DNA from: Ancylostoma caninum
Lineage: Eukaryota; Nematoda; Chromadorea; Rhabditida; Ancylostomatidae
Reading direction: 5' to 3'
DNA length: 64,000 nucleotides
Assembly (NCBI GenBank): GCA_037903475.1
Contig: JBAJFG010000562.1
Span: 2,542,001 to 2,606,000, forward strand
A model generated the notes under the pieces. It had not been told where the DNA came from and searched no databases. It worked only from the letters and a program-made list of their open reading frames with translations. Each line of letters starts with the position of its first letter. Within the stretch, counting starts at the first letter, position 1. Shown one piece after another: positions 36,909 through 49,200 of this stretch. A program made the position numbers and the translations under genes.

Positions 36909-37206
36909 TCACAAATATCCAAATCCGTCGAGAAACGTGACGATCAAGTCAGTGTTATCGACTTTTTGCCCTATCCCAAGCCTGACAACTCGACCATTTT
37001 GTTCAATCGCTGCAAATTCAGAGTATTCGAAAATTGTTTTTCGGTGACCTTCAAGTTGAATGACCCTCATATTCGTGTTCTTCATGGTCAAAAACCCAAG
37101 GTTATCTTGAAATCTTGGAGTTGAAAATTTTCATAGATGCAGCCTTTAATATTCCCTTCATTGGCATGTTGTGATGCCAATTCTATGATTATTTGGTGTA
37201 ATAAGA
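36909..37206 (-). pseudogene. Unidentified coding-like segment with one frameshift
   Basis: After an acceptor CATTGCAG at 37207 a frame entered in phase 1 reads LLHQIIIELASQHANEG and on to QDFKITLGF, then stops. One base out of register, the sequence continues as MRVIQLEGHRKTIFEYSEF to DLIVTFLDGFGYL and a stop at 36909. The switch falls in a five-T run (GGGTTTTTGACC on the minus strand), so a lost T explains it. No family is recognised. A spliced alternative would need an acceptor at TTTCAAG, which is weaker. Confidence 0.35.
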
Positions 37207-37803
37207 CTGCAATGCAGAATGTTTGCAAATTTTGTAGCACTACCATGTACTCGTCCCCAGTAATTTTGTGAAAAGTTATTGATCACATCCGTTTATTCCG
37301 TGAACACCATTGAGAAGTGTTTACAATTGTTCACTCAAATGACAACCTCTTATGTGCATCAGTTGGAACCTGAACAATTCAAAGTTAGTTTTTCGGCAGG
37401 AAAACTGTACATTTTCATAACTGTGTAGAAGATTGGTGAGAAAACGAACAAGTGTGAAAAAAAACGAGTAGTTAACAAGCCTAATTTTGGATGTTTACCA
37501 TTTTTTCAGCTCTTTCTCCTAAACTCTCGATTGTCGCACAAGAATGTAAATATGACTCGCGAAATTCGCTTGATGAAACAAGAAAAAACGTAACAATGTG
37601 TAAAAAACAAATACAAAGTACGTAGCAAATTAACTAACACCTCATTTAACTAATTATTTGATATCGTCAATTCTTCGACAATCTCATTGAGTCGGTACTG
37701 AACCAATTTTCGAAAAACATAGCAGCATTGATGCAGTAACATGCTTTATAGCGAGATGATTTGTGAGAAGTCCATTGAATGGACAAAAGTGTGCTTCTCA
37801 AGT

Positions 37804-38268
37804 AAAGTCCTTACGCGCAATCGGCGGAAAATTTTCGAGCGCGCCCAGCATGCGGCGCGTGCGCGGCGCGGCCCTCTTGTGGCAGCGGTCCCCGGTCGTT
37901 CGTCAGATTCTTGGCCCAGGTGAGTGTTTTTCTTTCATTTTTTCTTTAACTGAAGTTCATCTGGAGCAGTGAGGCCTATGGGTGACCGTTTTCGAGCGGA
38001 CGTTCCCGCATGTCTCATAAAAACAATAAAAACAAGCATTTGGGACATGCATGGGGAAAACGTGCAAAATATGAGGCATGCGGGGCCGTCCGGTCGATAC
38101 CGGTCAGCCACAGGCCTCATACCTTCAGATAAAATGAAGGAAAAACACTCACCTGGGCCAAAAATCTGACGAACGACGGGGTACCACTGCCACAAAAGGA
38201 CCGCGCCACGCACGCGCCCCATACTGGGCGCGCTCGAAGATTTTTCGTCGATTGCGCGTAAGGACTTT
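37804..38268. mobile_element. Fold-back element family C, copy C1
   Basis: The arms begin AAAGTCCTTACGCGCAATCG and end with its near-perfect inverse at ATTGCGCGTAAGGACTTT. The inner half also folds: CCGTTTTCGAGCGGACG and its inverse flank a GGCATGCGGGG/CCGCATG core. Both arms carry CCAGGTGAGT-like sequence reading inward, resembling a splice donor on each strand. No coding capacity. Confidence 0.75.
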
Positions 38269-38287
38269 AGAGAATGTACTGATACCA

Positions 38288-38540
38288 CTCTGATAACTGT
38301 GCAGCACGAACGCAGCCCAAACGACGTAACGGTTCGAGTGGAAACGCTAGCAGCAACGGTTGCCAGTAGCTGCCACCCTCCCTTCGGTTGCCGCTCAAGC
38401 TTTCGTCTCTTTACCAGCAACTGCTGAGGGATGGCAGGAATTGAGGGGAGGATGGCAGCTACTATCAACCGTTACTGCTAGGGTTTCTACTCGAACCATT
38501 ATGCGGTACGGGCTCTGCTCGTGCTGCACAGTTCTCAGAG
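38288..38540. mobile_element. Fold-back element family B, copy B1
   Basis: The ends CTCTGATAACTGTGCAGCAC and GTGCTGCACAGTTCTCAGAG are inverted repeats. The arms continue through GAAACGCTAGCAGCAACGG and its inverse. It lies 19 bp beyond C1 and 61 bp past the last gene C exon; read-through of gene C would end in it at 38465. Confidence 0.8.
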
Positions 38541-38601
38541 CAGGTTCTCAAAGAGATAGTGTGGCATGTTTCCAATATTTTCTTTAAAAAACAAAACGCA
38601 C

Positions 38602-41411
38602 CTGACTTCACGCATCGGTAGTTAATGCATTTTGTCTCTCCTGTCTGTGAATGAGGACAATTTTTGTTATTTAGGCATGCCTGTCCTAGTTGTATGCATC
38701 TGCCAGCCACACACTTCATTCCAAATGTGCATTGTTTGTCGATTTCACATGAATTTCCGTATCGAATACAACCCCAGGTAGTGCAGCGCATCCCTGCGAA
38801 TCTGGGACATTGAGCGCTCGATGAACATTGTTGTCCAAGTTTGATGCATCGAGAATTGATACATTGTGTTTGAGGATAATAGAGGCAGTTCTCGTTCTTC
38901 TTGCAGTACTGCCCAATCTTTATGCATTGAGAATTTACGCAAACAGTATGAGGGAAATAAAGACATTCTGAGTCTCTGGAGCAGCTTTGACCCATTCTTG
39001 TACACTTGCTCTTCAAACAATAGACTGGAGGTGATCCGGGGCACTCATTATCCGTGCGACAGAATGTATTCAATTTCACGCATTTTCCGTTCACACATTC
39101 TGCTGGGGAAGGACAATCATCGTCTAAGAAGCACGCCTGGCCTATCTGTTTGCATTTCCCCTTGAGACATGCTGTATGAGGATATTCTGGGCATTCTCTG
39201 TCTCTGGTGCACTTTTCACCAAGCAAAATGCATCGATGGTTGACGCAAAAGATCTGGTCGAAATGCGGACACTGCATATTAGTTTGACATGGCTGTCCAA
39301 GCCGTACACATGTCGACTCTACGCAAAGGTCTTGAGGGAAATTCACGCAATCCCGACTCATTTTGCATGACTGAAATAGTGGGAATGATATTAGGTAACT
39401 CTATAGGAGAACAACTAGTTGTAATACACGCTTAGTACATTCTTACCTCTATTTTTTCCAATGCACGTCTGCTGTTCTTCTCAATGTGGCCGCTAGGACT
39501 ATCATCAATCGTATATGCTGAATAGTCAGTTTCTATGACAAAAACTAGTTATAATCTCGAGAATTCCCGCAGCTCTATCCTCGTCGAACAATCGTAACCA
39601 TTCGGGTGTAGCTAGAAATTTGGTAGCACTTTGGGATTAGTCTTGGATAAATGTGCATTAGGTTTTCTCCTTTGCGCAGCAAAGTTGTCACAACAGTTGC
39701 GGATGAAGTGATTCTGAGTTCGAACTCCGCGAAAATCTTGGGGTTCACCTCTCGCATTACTCCCCTACCATAGTGCGCCGACTGTCATTTAGGTTGAAAA
39801 CTAACTGCAGAGTGGCAACACACTCGACATCTACCTAAGAGGGGAGGACTAGGGTCTGAATAAGCTCAACTCTCCGAGGATAGTGTTGCGCGAGTGTCTA
39901 AAATGATAAAAATTACACTTACAGCCCACGTCAATGGCGTTGGACCACCTGCGACCTCGAGAAGGACGTCGCGCAACCGCGCCGCGCGCGCCGTAACCTG
40001 CGTATTCTGCTGCTGCAATTTCTAGCAGCTTTTCTACCCCATTTCAAGGATTTTCGACCAAATCGGGCGGAAAAGACCCTAGAAATAGCATTCCGGCGGC
40101 GACCACACCGATCCCGGCGCGCGCGGCGCGGTCGCGCTGCGTCCTTCTCGAGGCCGCAGATGGGCCATCGCTTTTGCCGTCCACTGTATTTATGGGTCGG
40201 TGCATATTTATAGAGCGTTTTTTCTGCTTGAAGTGTTTCTGCAAATATCCGGTTTCTTATTAATTAATTTATTTACTTATTTATTCATTTATTCATTTAT
40301 TATTTACTAACTAATCCCACCAAAACTCTCAGATCTCAAACATTAGTGAATTTTTAGACGACTGAAGCATAATGTCAGTTTTGTGAGTATCAAACTTCTA
40401 TGCTTCCTCTTCAAGCTGCAATATGGGATTGACTAGCGCAATTTGATGTCTGAATTTATTTTAACTTCATTCCAAGATCTTATCACCGGAATCAACGTTT
40501 AAACTCACTAGTAGTTCTTTCACCAAAAACCTCGCCGAAATTGACACGCTGCAGTGCGCACCCTCTCGAGGCTATGGAGCAAAGTGCAACGAACATGCAT
40601 TTTGCCAAGTAGTTTTTAAATTTTCTCTAAGTTGAAAAGGCCTCCAATTTTGACCTGGTAAAAATGTGCTAAGAAAAAAGGCTCGATAATCATGCAACAA
40701 CCGATTATACTCGCATGGTAAAATGAGCCACGGAAAAGATGAGGCCAATGCTCTCCCACCCGTAAGTTGTTAGTGGCCCTTTCTCTTACCTCCTTCGTAA
40801 AACAGTGCTACCTGAAAGATACGAATGTGATAGACATTGCAAACTGCTTCTAGAGAATGGATTAATTATGACACCTACCAGCAATAATAAACGAGGGCAG
40901 TACATCCTCGATATCTGAGATCTGTTCGATGCAGCTCCTGCAATAATCAAAAGTGATCGAGAATCAAGAAACTACGAGGCGGTTTGGGAACCAGAAAGAC
41001 TGAAGCTTAAAAAGTGTAGTTTCATTAGTTTTCAACTATTATTGAGGACGAAAACAATTGATAGGACCCCCCTCTCCCAAAGGAAAAGGTATAGTGCTCT
41101 GAGAATTGCATATAGCGAGGAATACACGTGAGAGCTAATGGCGCATCTCGCTTATATATAGCAATACATGCGATAAGCTATGTGGATCAATAAAATAGAG
41201 CGTTTATAGTTTGTTTAATGTTTGTGACCAGGGTATAAAAACATAAGACATCCCATCAAGTTTTGCAGAGAATCCTTCATTCTTTAAAAACGTAAGGCAT
41301 CTATTTCCTTGTTTTGCTGCACTTTGTAGAGATGAAAATGTTGGAGGCTCCGCTATAATGAAAAAACTTCGTGTGCATTTTGCGGGGTAGAAATCGTGAG
41401 TTTCTGACAAA
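38602..41411 (-). CDS. Gene C: Cys-repeat protein, partial
   Basis: Firm exons are 38602-39370 (phase 0 in, 1 out; donor GTCAG|GTGCG) and 39447-39532 (phase 1 in, 0 out; donor GAG|GTAAGA). The first encodes about ten four-Cys units of the gene A/B type (for example VESTCVRLGQPC, CIKIGQYC). Two upstream exons join in phase and look coding: 40879-40937 (SCIEQISDIEDVLPSFIIA) and 41229-41411 (…GMSYVFIP, then a split Trp). The N terminus and signal peptide were not found. By analogy a CAP exon should follow 38602 in phase 1, but none was seen down to 29.6 kb. Gene C is therefore truncated, CAP-less, or an upstream exon set of gene B, since phase 1 also fits 29241. Confidence 0.55.
39922..40186. 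mobile_element. MITE family A, copy A2
   Basis: TA-flanked, 265 bp. The left end is CAGCCCACGTCAATGG and the right end TTTTGCCGTCCACTG. Inside are the family GACCTCGAGAAGGACG block and its inverse CGTCCTTCTCGAGGCC, with CGCGCCGCGCGCG arms. Confidence 0.8.
40257..40312. repeat. ATTT-type microsatellite
   Basis: Imperfect run of TTTA/TTCA tetranucleotides. Confidence 0.8.
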
Positions 41412-41927
41412 CTGAGAGGAAGACTAGAGTTGAGAGTCCTGACGTTCGAGAGTTTTGTCGGGTGAAGAGGAGCTCGAGAACTATTGTCAACCTGGGCATT
41501 GTTTCAATGCGCAGTGTTTTAACAGACCGTTGAACTAAGAGAAAATTAGTAGAGAAGATGGCTGAGAACTAGTGGAAACAACGGAGTTCTTAATTCCAAT
41601 GTACTGTTGAAGCATTTTCGAAGGTTTGAAGGCCTAATAACAGTCCTCAAGTGAATCGATATTCAATACCCAATGCCATACCAGATCGAATCGGCGTAAA
41701 ATGATTCATTGAACCACACGACAATGGCAATCACAATCACGATGATGGAATGAATAATTTGTTAGGAGGGGCGTGTGACTAGCTAGGAGAGTAACGTTGG
41801 TTTAAAAGAAACTAAGAGATTAACAAAGGTTTTATTGGATTGGTTTTAGTAGTTTTGATCTGTTGTAATTGTGGCGTACTGTAGCGCGCACCGGGTGCCG
41901 CCGACGTCTGACGGGAACCCACAGCTA

Positions 41928-42091
41928 CAGTGTGTTTTTCCGAGAGTAAACATCGCGCGCGATCTGATCCATTCCAATAGATCAAATTCTCAGTCGAAAG
42001 ACCACGTGAGAGCGGAGGTTCCAGCTATTCGCACGTAGCGTTTGTACAGGGTCCGCAATTGCACCGATTTTACTCTCGGAAAAACACCCTG
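41928..42091. mobile_element. Mariner-type MITE, TA-flanked
   Basis: The left end CAGTGTGTTTTTCCGAGAGTAAA and the right end TTTTACTCTCGGAAAAACACCCTG are near-perfect inverted repeats beside TA. 164 bp, no coding capacity. Confidence 0.85.
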
Positions 42092-42715
42092 TATAAAAGA
42101 AATCCATGGAAGAGACGAGATCGAGAGCTGTTCGCGGCAGGGACGCCGCTGTTATTGATTTCTCTGTGATCCCAGTTGTCCTGACCATCGCTCATTTAAA
42201 TTTTAATTTTTCTTTTCTATTTGTTCTAATAAATTTTATCTGATCCCCACGTACTTGTTGCTCGTGAAAAGGTCCTAAGACCTAGTGTTCTTGTTTATCC
42301 TGGTTCCAAACACGAACGGCTGGAAACCAACGAAAAAAAACAACACTTGCCAAACTGATTATTGGTATCGTGTCCATAAAAGGGGAGGTACTAGCGGATG
42401 CACGTTGCCAAGGCGATTGGCTTGAGCAAATCAGTGAAAACTAATCGATCTTTCTCTGCAGGGTCTTTGATGTTTAGACTTTTGTGCGCTCCAGTACGTG
42501 GTGTCCTCATGAGAGGTTCTTGAACTATGCGGTCAGGATTGCCCTGACCTTATATTTTAGTGAGGGAGGTCATTGGTTCGAGATTGACAAAGGGGTGTTA
42601 CACCCAACTTTTTACTGCAAGGTGTAAGTGCAAAAAAGTGCGCCGAAGTAGTTTGTCACGGACCCATCGATTAGATGTCCGGCGGCAAATAGAATCAAGC
42701 GAGCTTCGTAAAAAG

Positions 42716-42917
42716 TAGAAACCCTAGCGGCAACGGTTGCCAGTTGCTGCCATCCTCCCCTTAATTGCTGCCGTCCCTCAGGAATTGCTGCTAAAGGGCC
42801 GACGGATTGAGTAGCAATCGAGGGGAGGATGGCAGCAACTGGCAGGCGTTGCTGCTAGGGTTTCTACCCGAACCATTGCGCCATCCGGGCTGCGTTCCTG
42901 CTGCACAGTTATCAGAG
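42716..42917. mobile_element. Family B copy B2, left-truncated
   Basis: It starts inside the arm (GTAGAAACCCTAGCGGCAAC) and ends with the full family terminus CTGCACAGTTATCAGAG. The outer part of the left arm is missing. Confidence 0.75.
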
Positions 42918-43683
42918 TACGTACATGATGGTGTGATTACCATCCGCAGCCACACCGTTGGGCAATTAACATCTTATCAATTTTAGGCAATATTAGACAA
43001 GATACTATATGTTTTCTCGAAATTTCCGGAGAGGAGGAGCGAGCACTGGACTGACTTTCGGTACTAGTAGTGAAGATTCTGCCTGGACACTACCTCAAAC
43101 AATTAGTGTTCCCGCGAATATAAAATATTTCGCGTGAAAAGTATTACATAGATCACAGCAAGATTGTAATTTTTTCCAATAGTTTGAACATCACGGCCTT
43201 CCATAAATATGGAGTGTGCGGCAAGATTACTGTGTCAGAATTAATTCTTAACTTCCGGTAGAAAGGCTGCAACACTAATTGTTTCGCTCTTTTATTTACT
43301 TTTACAAATCACAGTGAAATGGAAGTATCTCAGGGGGTCCGCTCTTGATTTTGTAGCGGGGCTTAGATTTGTGGAATACACAACCCTTCTTGCTTGCAAG
43401 AAATCTTCAGGAATTTCCCCTCGGTTCTTTCTGGAGAACAATCTCCTATTTGTTGCACCTGTGCGTTGCTTGGGACACGTCTACACCAGGGATAAGCGAA
43501 AGTACCGCATGAGACCGGAAGTCGGAAGTCGAAAGTTGGGGGAACTTCGAAATCTGGCGAAATTTGGAGCGATGAAAACAGCACGTCTGAGTTGGCGTGA
43601 CCCAACGACTGCCAATCGTCCAGAAATCTAGAAGTCAGAAGTTTGCATGAGGCAAAAATTCAAGAACTTCCGACTTCCGGAAA

Positions 43684-43751
43684 CCGGAATTCCGCTCATC
43701 TATGGTCTACACCTTACCCGGAATTCCGCTCATCTATGGTCTACACCTTAC
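43684..43751. repeat. Exact 34-bp tandem duplication
   Basis: Two adjacent copies beginning CCGGAATTCCGCTCATC and ending CTACACCTTAC, without mismatch. Confidence 0.9.
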
Positions 43752-44646
43752 CGACACATTGGTTCCATCGATGTCAGGGATGCTTCCAGACCACGCAATC
43801 ACGGGCTTGAACTCGCAAAGTTAGAGCAACAGCTATCAAATTTGTTCTACGCCTCCTCTTTAAGGGTACTGGTATCCCGGTAGACATGTTTTTAAGGATT
43901 ATTCAGCAGCTACTTCTGGTCTTTGATACTGTTCTATGATCTAAACAGTAGAGTGTTTTTATGATTTTTCTTTAGTGTGTGCTTCAGGCATGTGATCGCT
44001 CTCTTGAGCGCCTGCCTTAATCACAATGCAAGTTAGACGAAATGTGCATGAGAAGCTTTTCTAGGCCATCGCTTCCCTTAGAGAACTATGCTTGAAGCGT
44101 GCAATCCATGCTGATAAATCATTTTTAGGTGGTAAAAGTTGATATCTAAACTAATTTATAGCGTATCGTTCTATGGGTTAGGTTTTGCGTGCATGAGTAG
44201 ATCTACTGTTATGTTTGGTTTTCGTATAAGGTCAGTACAGGAAACGAAAGTTGGACAGGCAACGAGAATACAACGTAATATACCAGTGTATCAATACAAG
44301 ATCGATCAATCAATAAAGAATACAAAATACAAATTTCCGATATAGATTGGAGACTACAACAGGGATGAACTAGTGGAGGCGCCTAAGTTTATCGCTTGAC
44401 TTAGTAGATAGCAGAGTAAGCAGTGATATGTATTTCCTTCAGAAGATGATTACAGTATCACATCCTATTAAACACCAGCTGTAGTCCTGGAACGATCTTA
44501 TAGCTTGTCCTCTGCTACGGAGCTCGATGGGTGAAAGTAGTGTCACCACTCACTGTCCCGTCTCGTGTACCATCATATTGTTTCTATTAAGATCTGATGG
44601 CACTATGTGCCGAAAGCTAATCCAATAAACTATAATGAAGCACTCT

Positions 44647-44967
44647 TCACATACTGAACACAAATTGGAATACAAAATGTTTAATGTAACTTTCACGGTG
44701 TTCTGTGGCCCATCGAGGTGGCTTCAGATTCTGCCTGCTCTCGTGCTGAAGCGCTCTGCTGTATGCTGTCCTAGCAGCTTGCAGCGTTCTATAAGGATTT
44801 GCTCTGTGACGAATTTGTTCCTTGTTTTCTGCAAAGACCCGGATCTTTCGAGCCACTCGCCTTTCTTCCTGGCGATTTTGCGATAGATGCATTTTCTGTG
44901 TGGTGTAGGCAACCGTGAAACTGCGACAGCTATATGGCATTAAGATAAGAACAGTCTTGAAATACAT
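44647..44967 (-). CDS. Candidate terminal exon, unknown
   Basis: A 106-codon open frame reads basic, helical sequence (SQNRQEERRVARKIRVFAEN, then RTLQAARTAYSRALQ) to a TGA at 44647. Possible acceptors (TGTCGCAG, CACCACACAG) lie inside its first third, so the ATG shown may not be the start. No minus-strand poly(A) signal follows. It lies about 1.3 kb past the 3' end of gene A. No family recognised. Confidence 0.3.
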   Translation of the reverse strand: MYFKTVLILMPYSCRSFTVAYTTQKMHLSQNRQEERRVARKIRVFAENKEQIRHRANPYRTLQAARTAYSRALQHESRQNLKPPRWATEHRESYIKHFVFQFVFSM

Positions 44968-46242
44968 TGCATCAGAATGCGAAATGGACGCAGGCTCCGC
45001 TTGGGTGTTTCAATATTATCTGATTCCGCCAACATCTTCTTATCTGTCCGTGTGCAACAGCGGAAAAGATTAATGAGGTCAGTGAATTGACACTATTGCT
45101 CACAGTGCTTGTCATAGTCATGAGAAAAAGCGCATAGCGAAGATTGAAGGTATGCAGTTCCAAAAGGGAATTAATGGTTAGACATCGAGGATTTCGGGAC
45201 CCTGATATTCCTGAGTCAATTAATAAGCGAACATCGCGAAATAAATTTCAATAATTCGCATAGTAAGTTCCGAAGAAAGTTGTTTGGGGTGTATTCTGTG
45301 TTTGAGAGAGAGGTGTACAATGTTCGACGAATTTTGACAAACTTTTGCCGGCCAAGAGAAGGGTACTTCCCTTCGGGATTCCATATCTGGAACCAAAAAT
45401 GACAATAAGGCATCAGACATTTATTTCCCGTGGAGGGTCAGCATTTCTACGACTGAGGCCAAATTTGGCACCCTGCTCGAACAATATCGCATCATTTAAA
45501 CGATTCAGTTTTGAATTATGTATTTCTATGTGTATTTTGTGGTTTATTTACCGTAATTAACTGAAAATTACTTCGATTTACTTTGTTATTTAGTTGAATT
45601 GTGTCGCTATGTAATCCTATCTCACGACTATCTTAAATGATCGCAGTGAGATTATACCAATTTTTATTTCTGTAAACGTGTTCAACGCCTTGGAAAGACT
45701 AGCTGAAAGGTCCTCAACGACTCCTGGGCGGAAGTGGAAAAATTGATGAAGTCAATAAATCGACAATTCCGTTCGAAATGGTTGTCAGATTCATGCTCAG
45801 CTTGCTGAACTACTCCAACAGACATGCTTCCACCAACCCCCTTCTCAGCCGAGAATAGTGAACAATCAATAAAATCGATACGACCCAATCAAAAAATGGA
45901 ATTGGAATCACGTCAGAAATTAAGTGTAGTTTTGTTCAGAAGGCCCCGTCGTGATGAAGGGGGAGTCAGGGCACAGAATTTCACTGAGTGCTTATTAACA
46001 CACTACTAGTCTACAACATTTAACTGGGCCTTGGTGGGTATGTCCCTTGTTCTTGTGCTTAACAACTACCTCGTATTGATTTTTAAAGCGAATTTTCATC
46101 TGACCTTGACACATTTGACACATCAAGAGGGTAACTTGTGAAAAATAGAAAGGTATGGATACAGGTAGGAGTTACAAATTACATCGAAAAATCCGATCAC
46201 TTGTAATCACATAGAAAACTTATAAAACTCGAAGCGAAGATC

Positions 46243-46248
46243 TTTATT
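46243..46248 (-). promoter_or_regulatory. Poly(A) signal of gene A
   Basis: AATAAA on the minus strand, 36 bases past the TGA at 46285-46287. Confidence 0.6.
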
Positions 46249-46284
46249 CGGTGTTCTACTTGCGAACAGGACGTCCAAATCGAG

Positions 46285-49200
46285 TCAGAGCGGGGACTTG
46301 CAAAGTCCATAGTACCTCGAGTTCTCACTGGACATGCAGCCAAACGGACATGTTGAACACGTGGCGCCGGGGCGGTAAATTAGCATTCCAGGTTTGCTGC
46401 CACTGCAGTAAAATTACACTTGATCTGGTTTTCATGTATAGCCTGTCCATTTAGACGGTGCACACTCCACAGACCGGTCATTCCAACGGCTACGTTGGCA
46501 TTGGATCATTGGATAGGCTTATCAACTACTGCGATGAATGAAAACTTACAGTGGAAGGCGGTGGCCCTTTCGCGGCCTTGACAAAGACGCTGCGCAACCG
46601 CGCCGCGGGAGCCATAGCCGATGTCTTCTGCTGCTCTTATGGTATTTCTAGCAGCTTTTCTAGCCGTTCAAGGATTTTCGACCGAATCGGGAAGAAAGCG
46701 CCTAGGAATAGCATTCCACTGGTAGACGACACCGATCCAGGTGCGCGCGGCGCGGTTGCGCGGCGTCCTTCTCGAGGCCGTGGATGGGCCACCGTCTTTG
46801 ACGACCACTGTATGTGTTAGGCTATCACCTCGCTCGTCTGAGAACGTAGCGGCGCTGCCGATCGGTACGTGGAGTGCAACATCTGAGTGAATAAACTGTA
46901 GTGGGGTATAATCAAAGCACCTTTCGTAGCGGCATACAAGGAATCGGTTTTTTGGGCACATGCTCGAGTAGCAGCCAACTCTGGTGGTCTGCGCCCAAGC
47001 TGCCTTAAACATCATCGAGTAACAGTTTTTCCAATTCAAAAAGATAGCCACAGATCGCTTGCCTGACTCCAGCTTGCGTAAATTTCTATCTTGCTGAGTT
47101 CTTCTGTGTACTGTTCATTGACAACACCTTTCTTCGTCGGGACATCCCACCAGATTTTCAGTGCCTAATATAACAAATCACAATATATGTATGGCATACA
47201 ATGACTCGCCTTCACGAGTCATTGGTGCACGTAGTAGTTAATTTATTCGAAGCTAAATTCGGGTACTAAACGTCTTTTTGCTCTCCTCATTTCTGTGATC
47301 TTTTACTCAATGCGTTGATGTTTTCGTTACACGGTTTGAAGATTCTGTGATTTTACAGGAGTGCTATAGTAATTTCGAGAATCGAAATCGAAGAAATGAA
47401 GTTTTAGATGAAAAGAAAACTGCTAAAAATCAAGAGTTCGGACTGTCTCTTCTCGGAATTGGTAGAAAAAGGGAACCGAGTCCACCGAAAAACGTCAGCA
47501 GTTGTGAGGATTGTGTCAAATACGGCATGTACAGAAGGCTCCAATGAGGATGCGCTCTCTGCAGCCTCGAGAAGCATGCAGCACGACCGCACCGCTTGCG
47601 TTAGGATCCTCTCCGCGACAACAACCATGAGTTTATCTTGAAAGTTAGTTAGTTTTCTTGATAGTCAGCATCAAATATGATGAAAAACTATCAAGAAAAC
47701 TCTGATTTGCCACCACAGCGCCAGTGCTAGCTCGTGCGGAGCGGCAGCGCCGCGCACTTCCTGTGTCCGCGGAAAACGCACCGCCATCGACGCTCACTGT
47801 ATGTAAATTGCGGCATAACATCTCTTTTGTGAAAATCAACTCAGACACATTTGATAGCATTCCACTACAGTCTATAGATATGTATAGAATATGCACACAT
47901 TCGAAAGCCTGTTTTATTCTGTGTCTTTTTTGCCAAAGTGAATTTAGAACGAGTCTGACTACTCTTTTTATGAAAATATTATATGACAACAATAATCCTT
48001 ACTCTGATAACTGTGCAGCACGAACGGCGTAATGGTTCGGTTAGAAACCCTAGTAGCAACGGTTGCCAGTTGCTGCCATTCTTCCCTTGATTGCTGCCGT
48101 CCCTCAGCAATTACTGCTAAAGGGCCGACAGATTGAGCAGCAATCAAGGGGAGGATAACAGCAACTGACAACCGTTGCTGCTAGGGTTTCTACCCTACGC
48201 CGTCTGCGTTCGTCCTGCACAGTTATCAGAGTATATAATTTTTTATAGTCGTACATATGTATTACAAACGTAAATATCCACCTATGTACAAGTGTCTACG
48301 TTTACATGTAGAGTTTGTATTGATCTTGTATATGTATGCCTATGTCTAACAAAACTCAACTATGAGTTTCCTTTACCTTGCTGATGGGTGCAGGAGGAAA
48401 CTTATAGCACAATTTAGTTTTCGTATAAGGATAGTGCACGAAACGAAAACTAAAATCAAAAATCATCTTAAAATCCAATAGAATAAAACTATAATTAATC
48501 GTATTTCATGCAAAACTCACCAGCTCTGCAATTCTTGTGTGATTCATGTATCGATCAACTGTCATAAAAATATTTTCTCCAATGCCAGGGCGTGATGCTG
48601 CATCAGAGTGCTGCAGTGAGCATTTCGATGCGTGTTCGTATGCCATATTTTCAAGGTTGCAGTCCCAATTCTGAAACAACAAGACCAGCATTAACCTGTA
48701 ATAAATGCGTGGCATAGTGAGACTTCGTACCAATTTAAACATAGAGGATGCTGGTCTCATGTAGTCCGCTCCATTGTGATTCTTCATCTTTCCTTGTGCT
48801 AGCTGTGCTCTGTTCAGAATATGGTGAAATAAGATAGGGTTAAGAACAAGTGCAAATGCAAACAGATGTGGAAGGGATGCATTAAAATGATACATTGTAA
48901 GTACCAAGTGAAATGAATGTTAGAAGTCGTCAGAGGTACTGGATCAGGGCATTTAAACTGTTTTAGAGCATAGACGAGTTGTGGTGTGCTTTACTCTGCA
49001 CTCTCTCTCTTTATCTCCTACTTTCCGCATACGCCCATCCCTCCATCTGGACTCTGCTATCTCTGCTCTAACTGTTTGCAGAAGCTCACCTTTTATCTAC
49101 ATGTGTCTATAAAGTACTACAAAAAAGAATTAAGTGGTCAGCATTAATCATTCACGTTCGTGGAGCACGCCAAGCATTAGTCTTCATCTAAGGCATTGAC

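Larger units (their letters stand above)
41412..46284. other. Intergenic between genes A and C, MITEs and weak ORFs
   Basis: Besides the elements listed separately, no gene with splice support was found. Open frames at plus 43314-43631 and minus 43363-43605 overlap and show no family signal. Confidence 0.4.
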
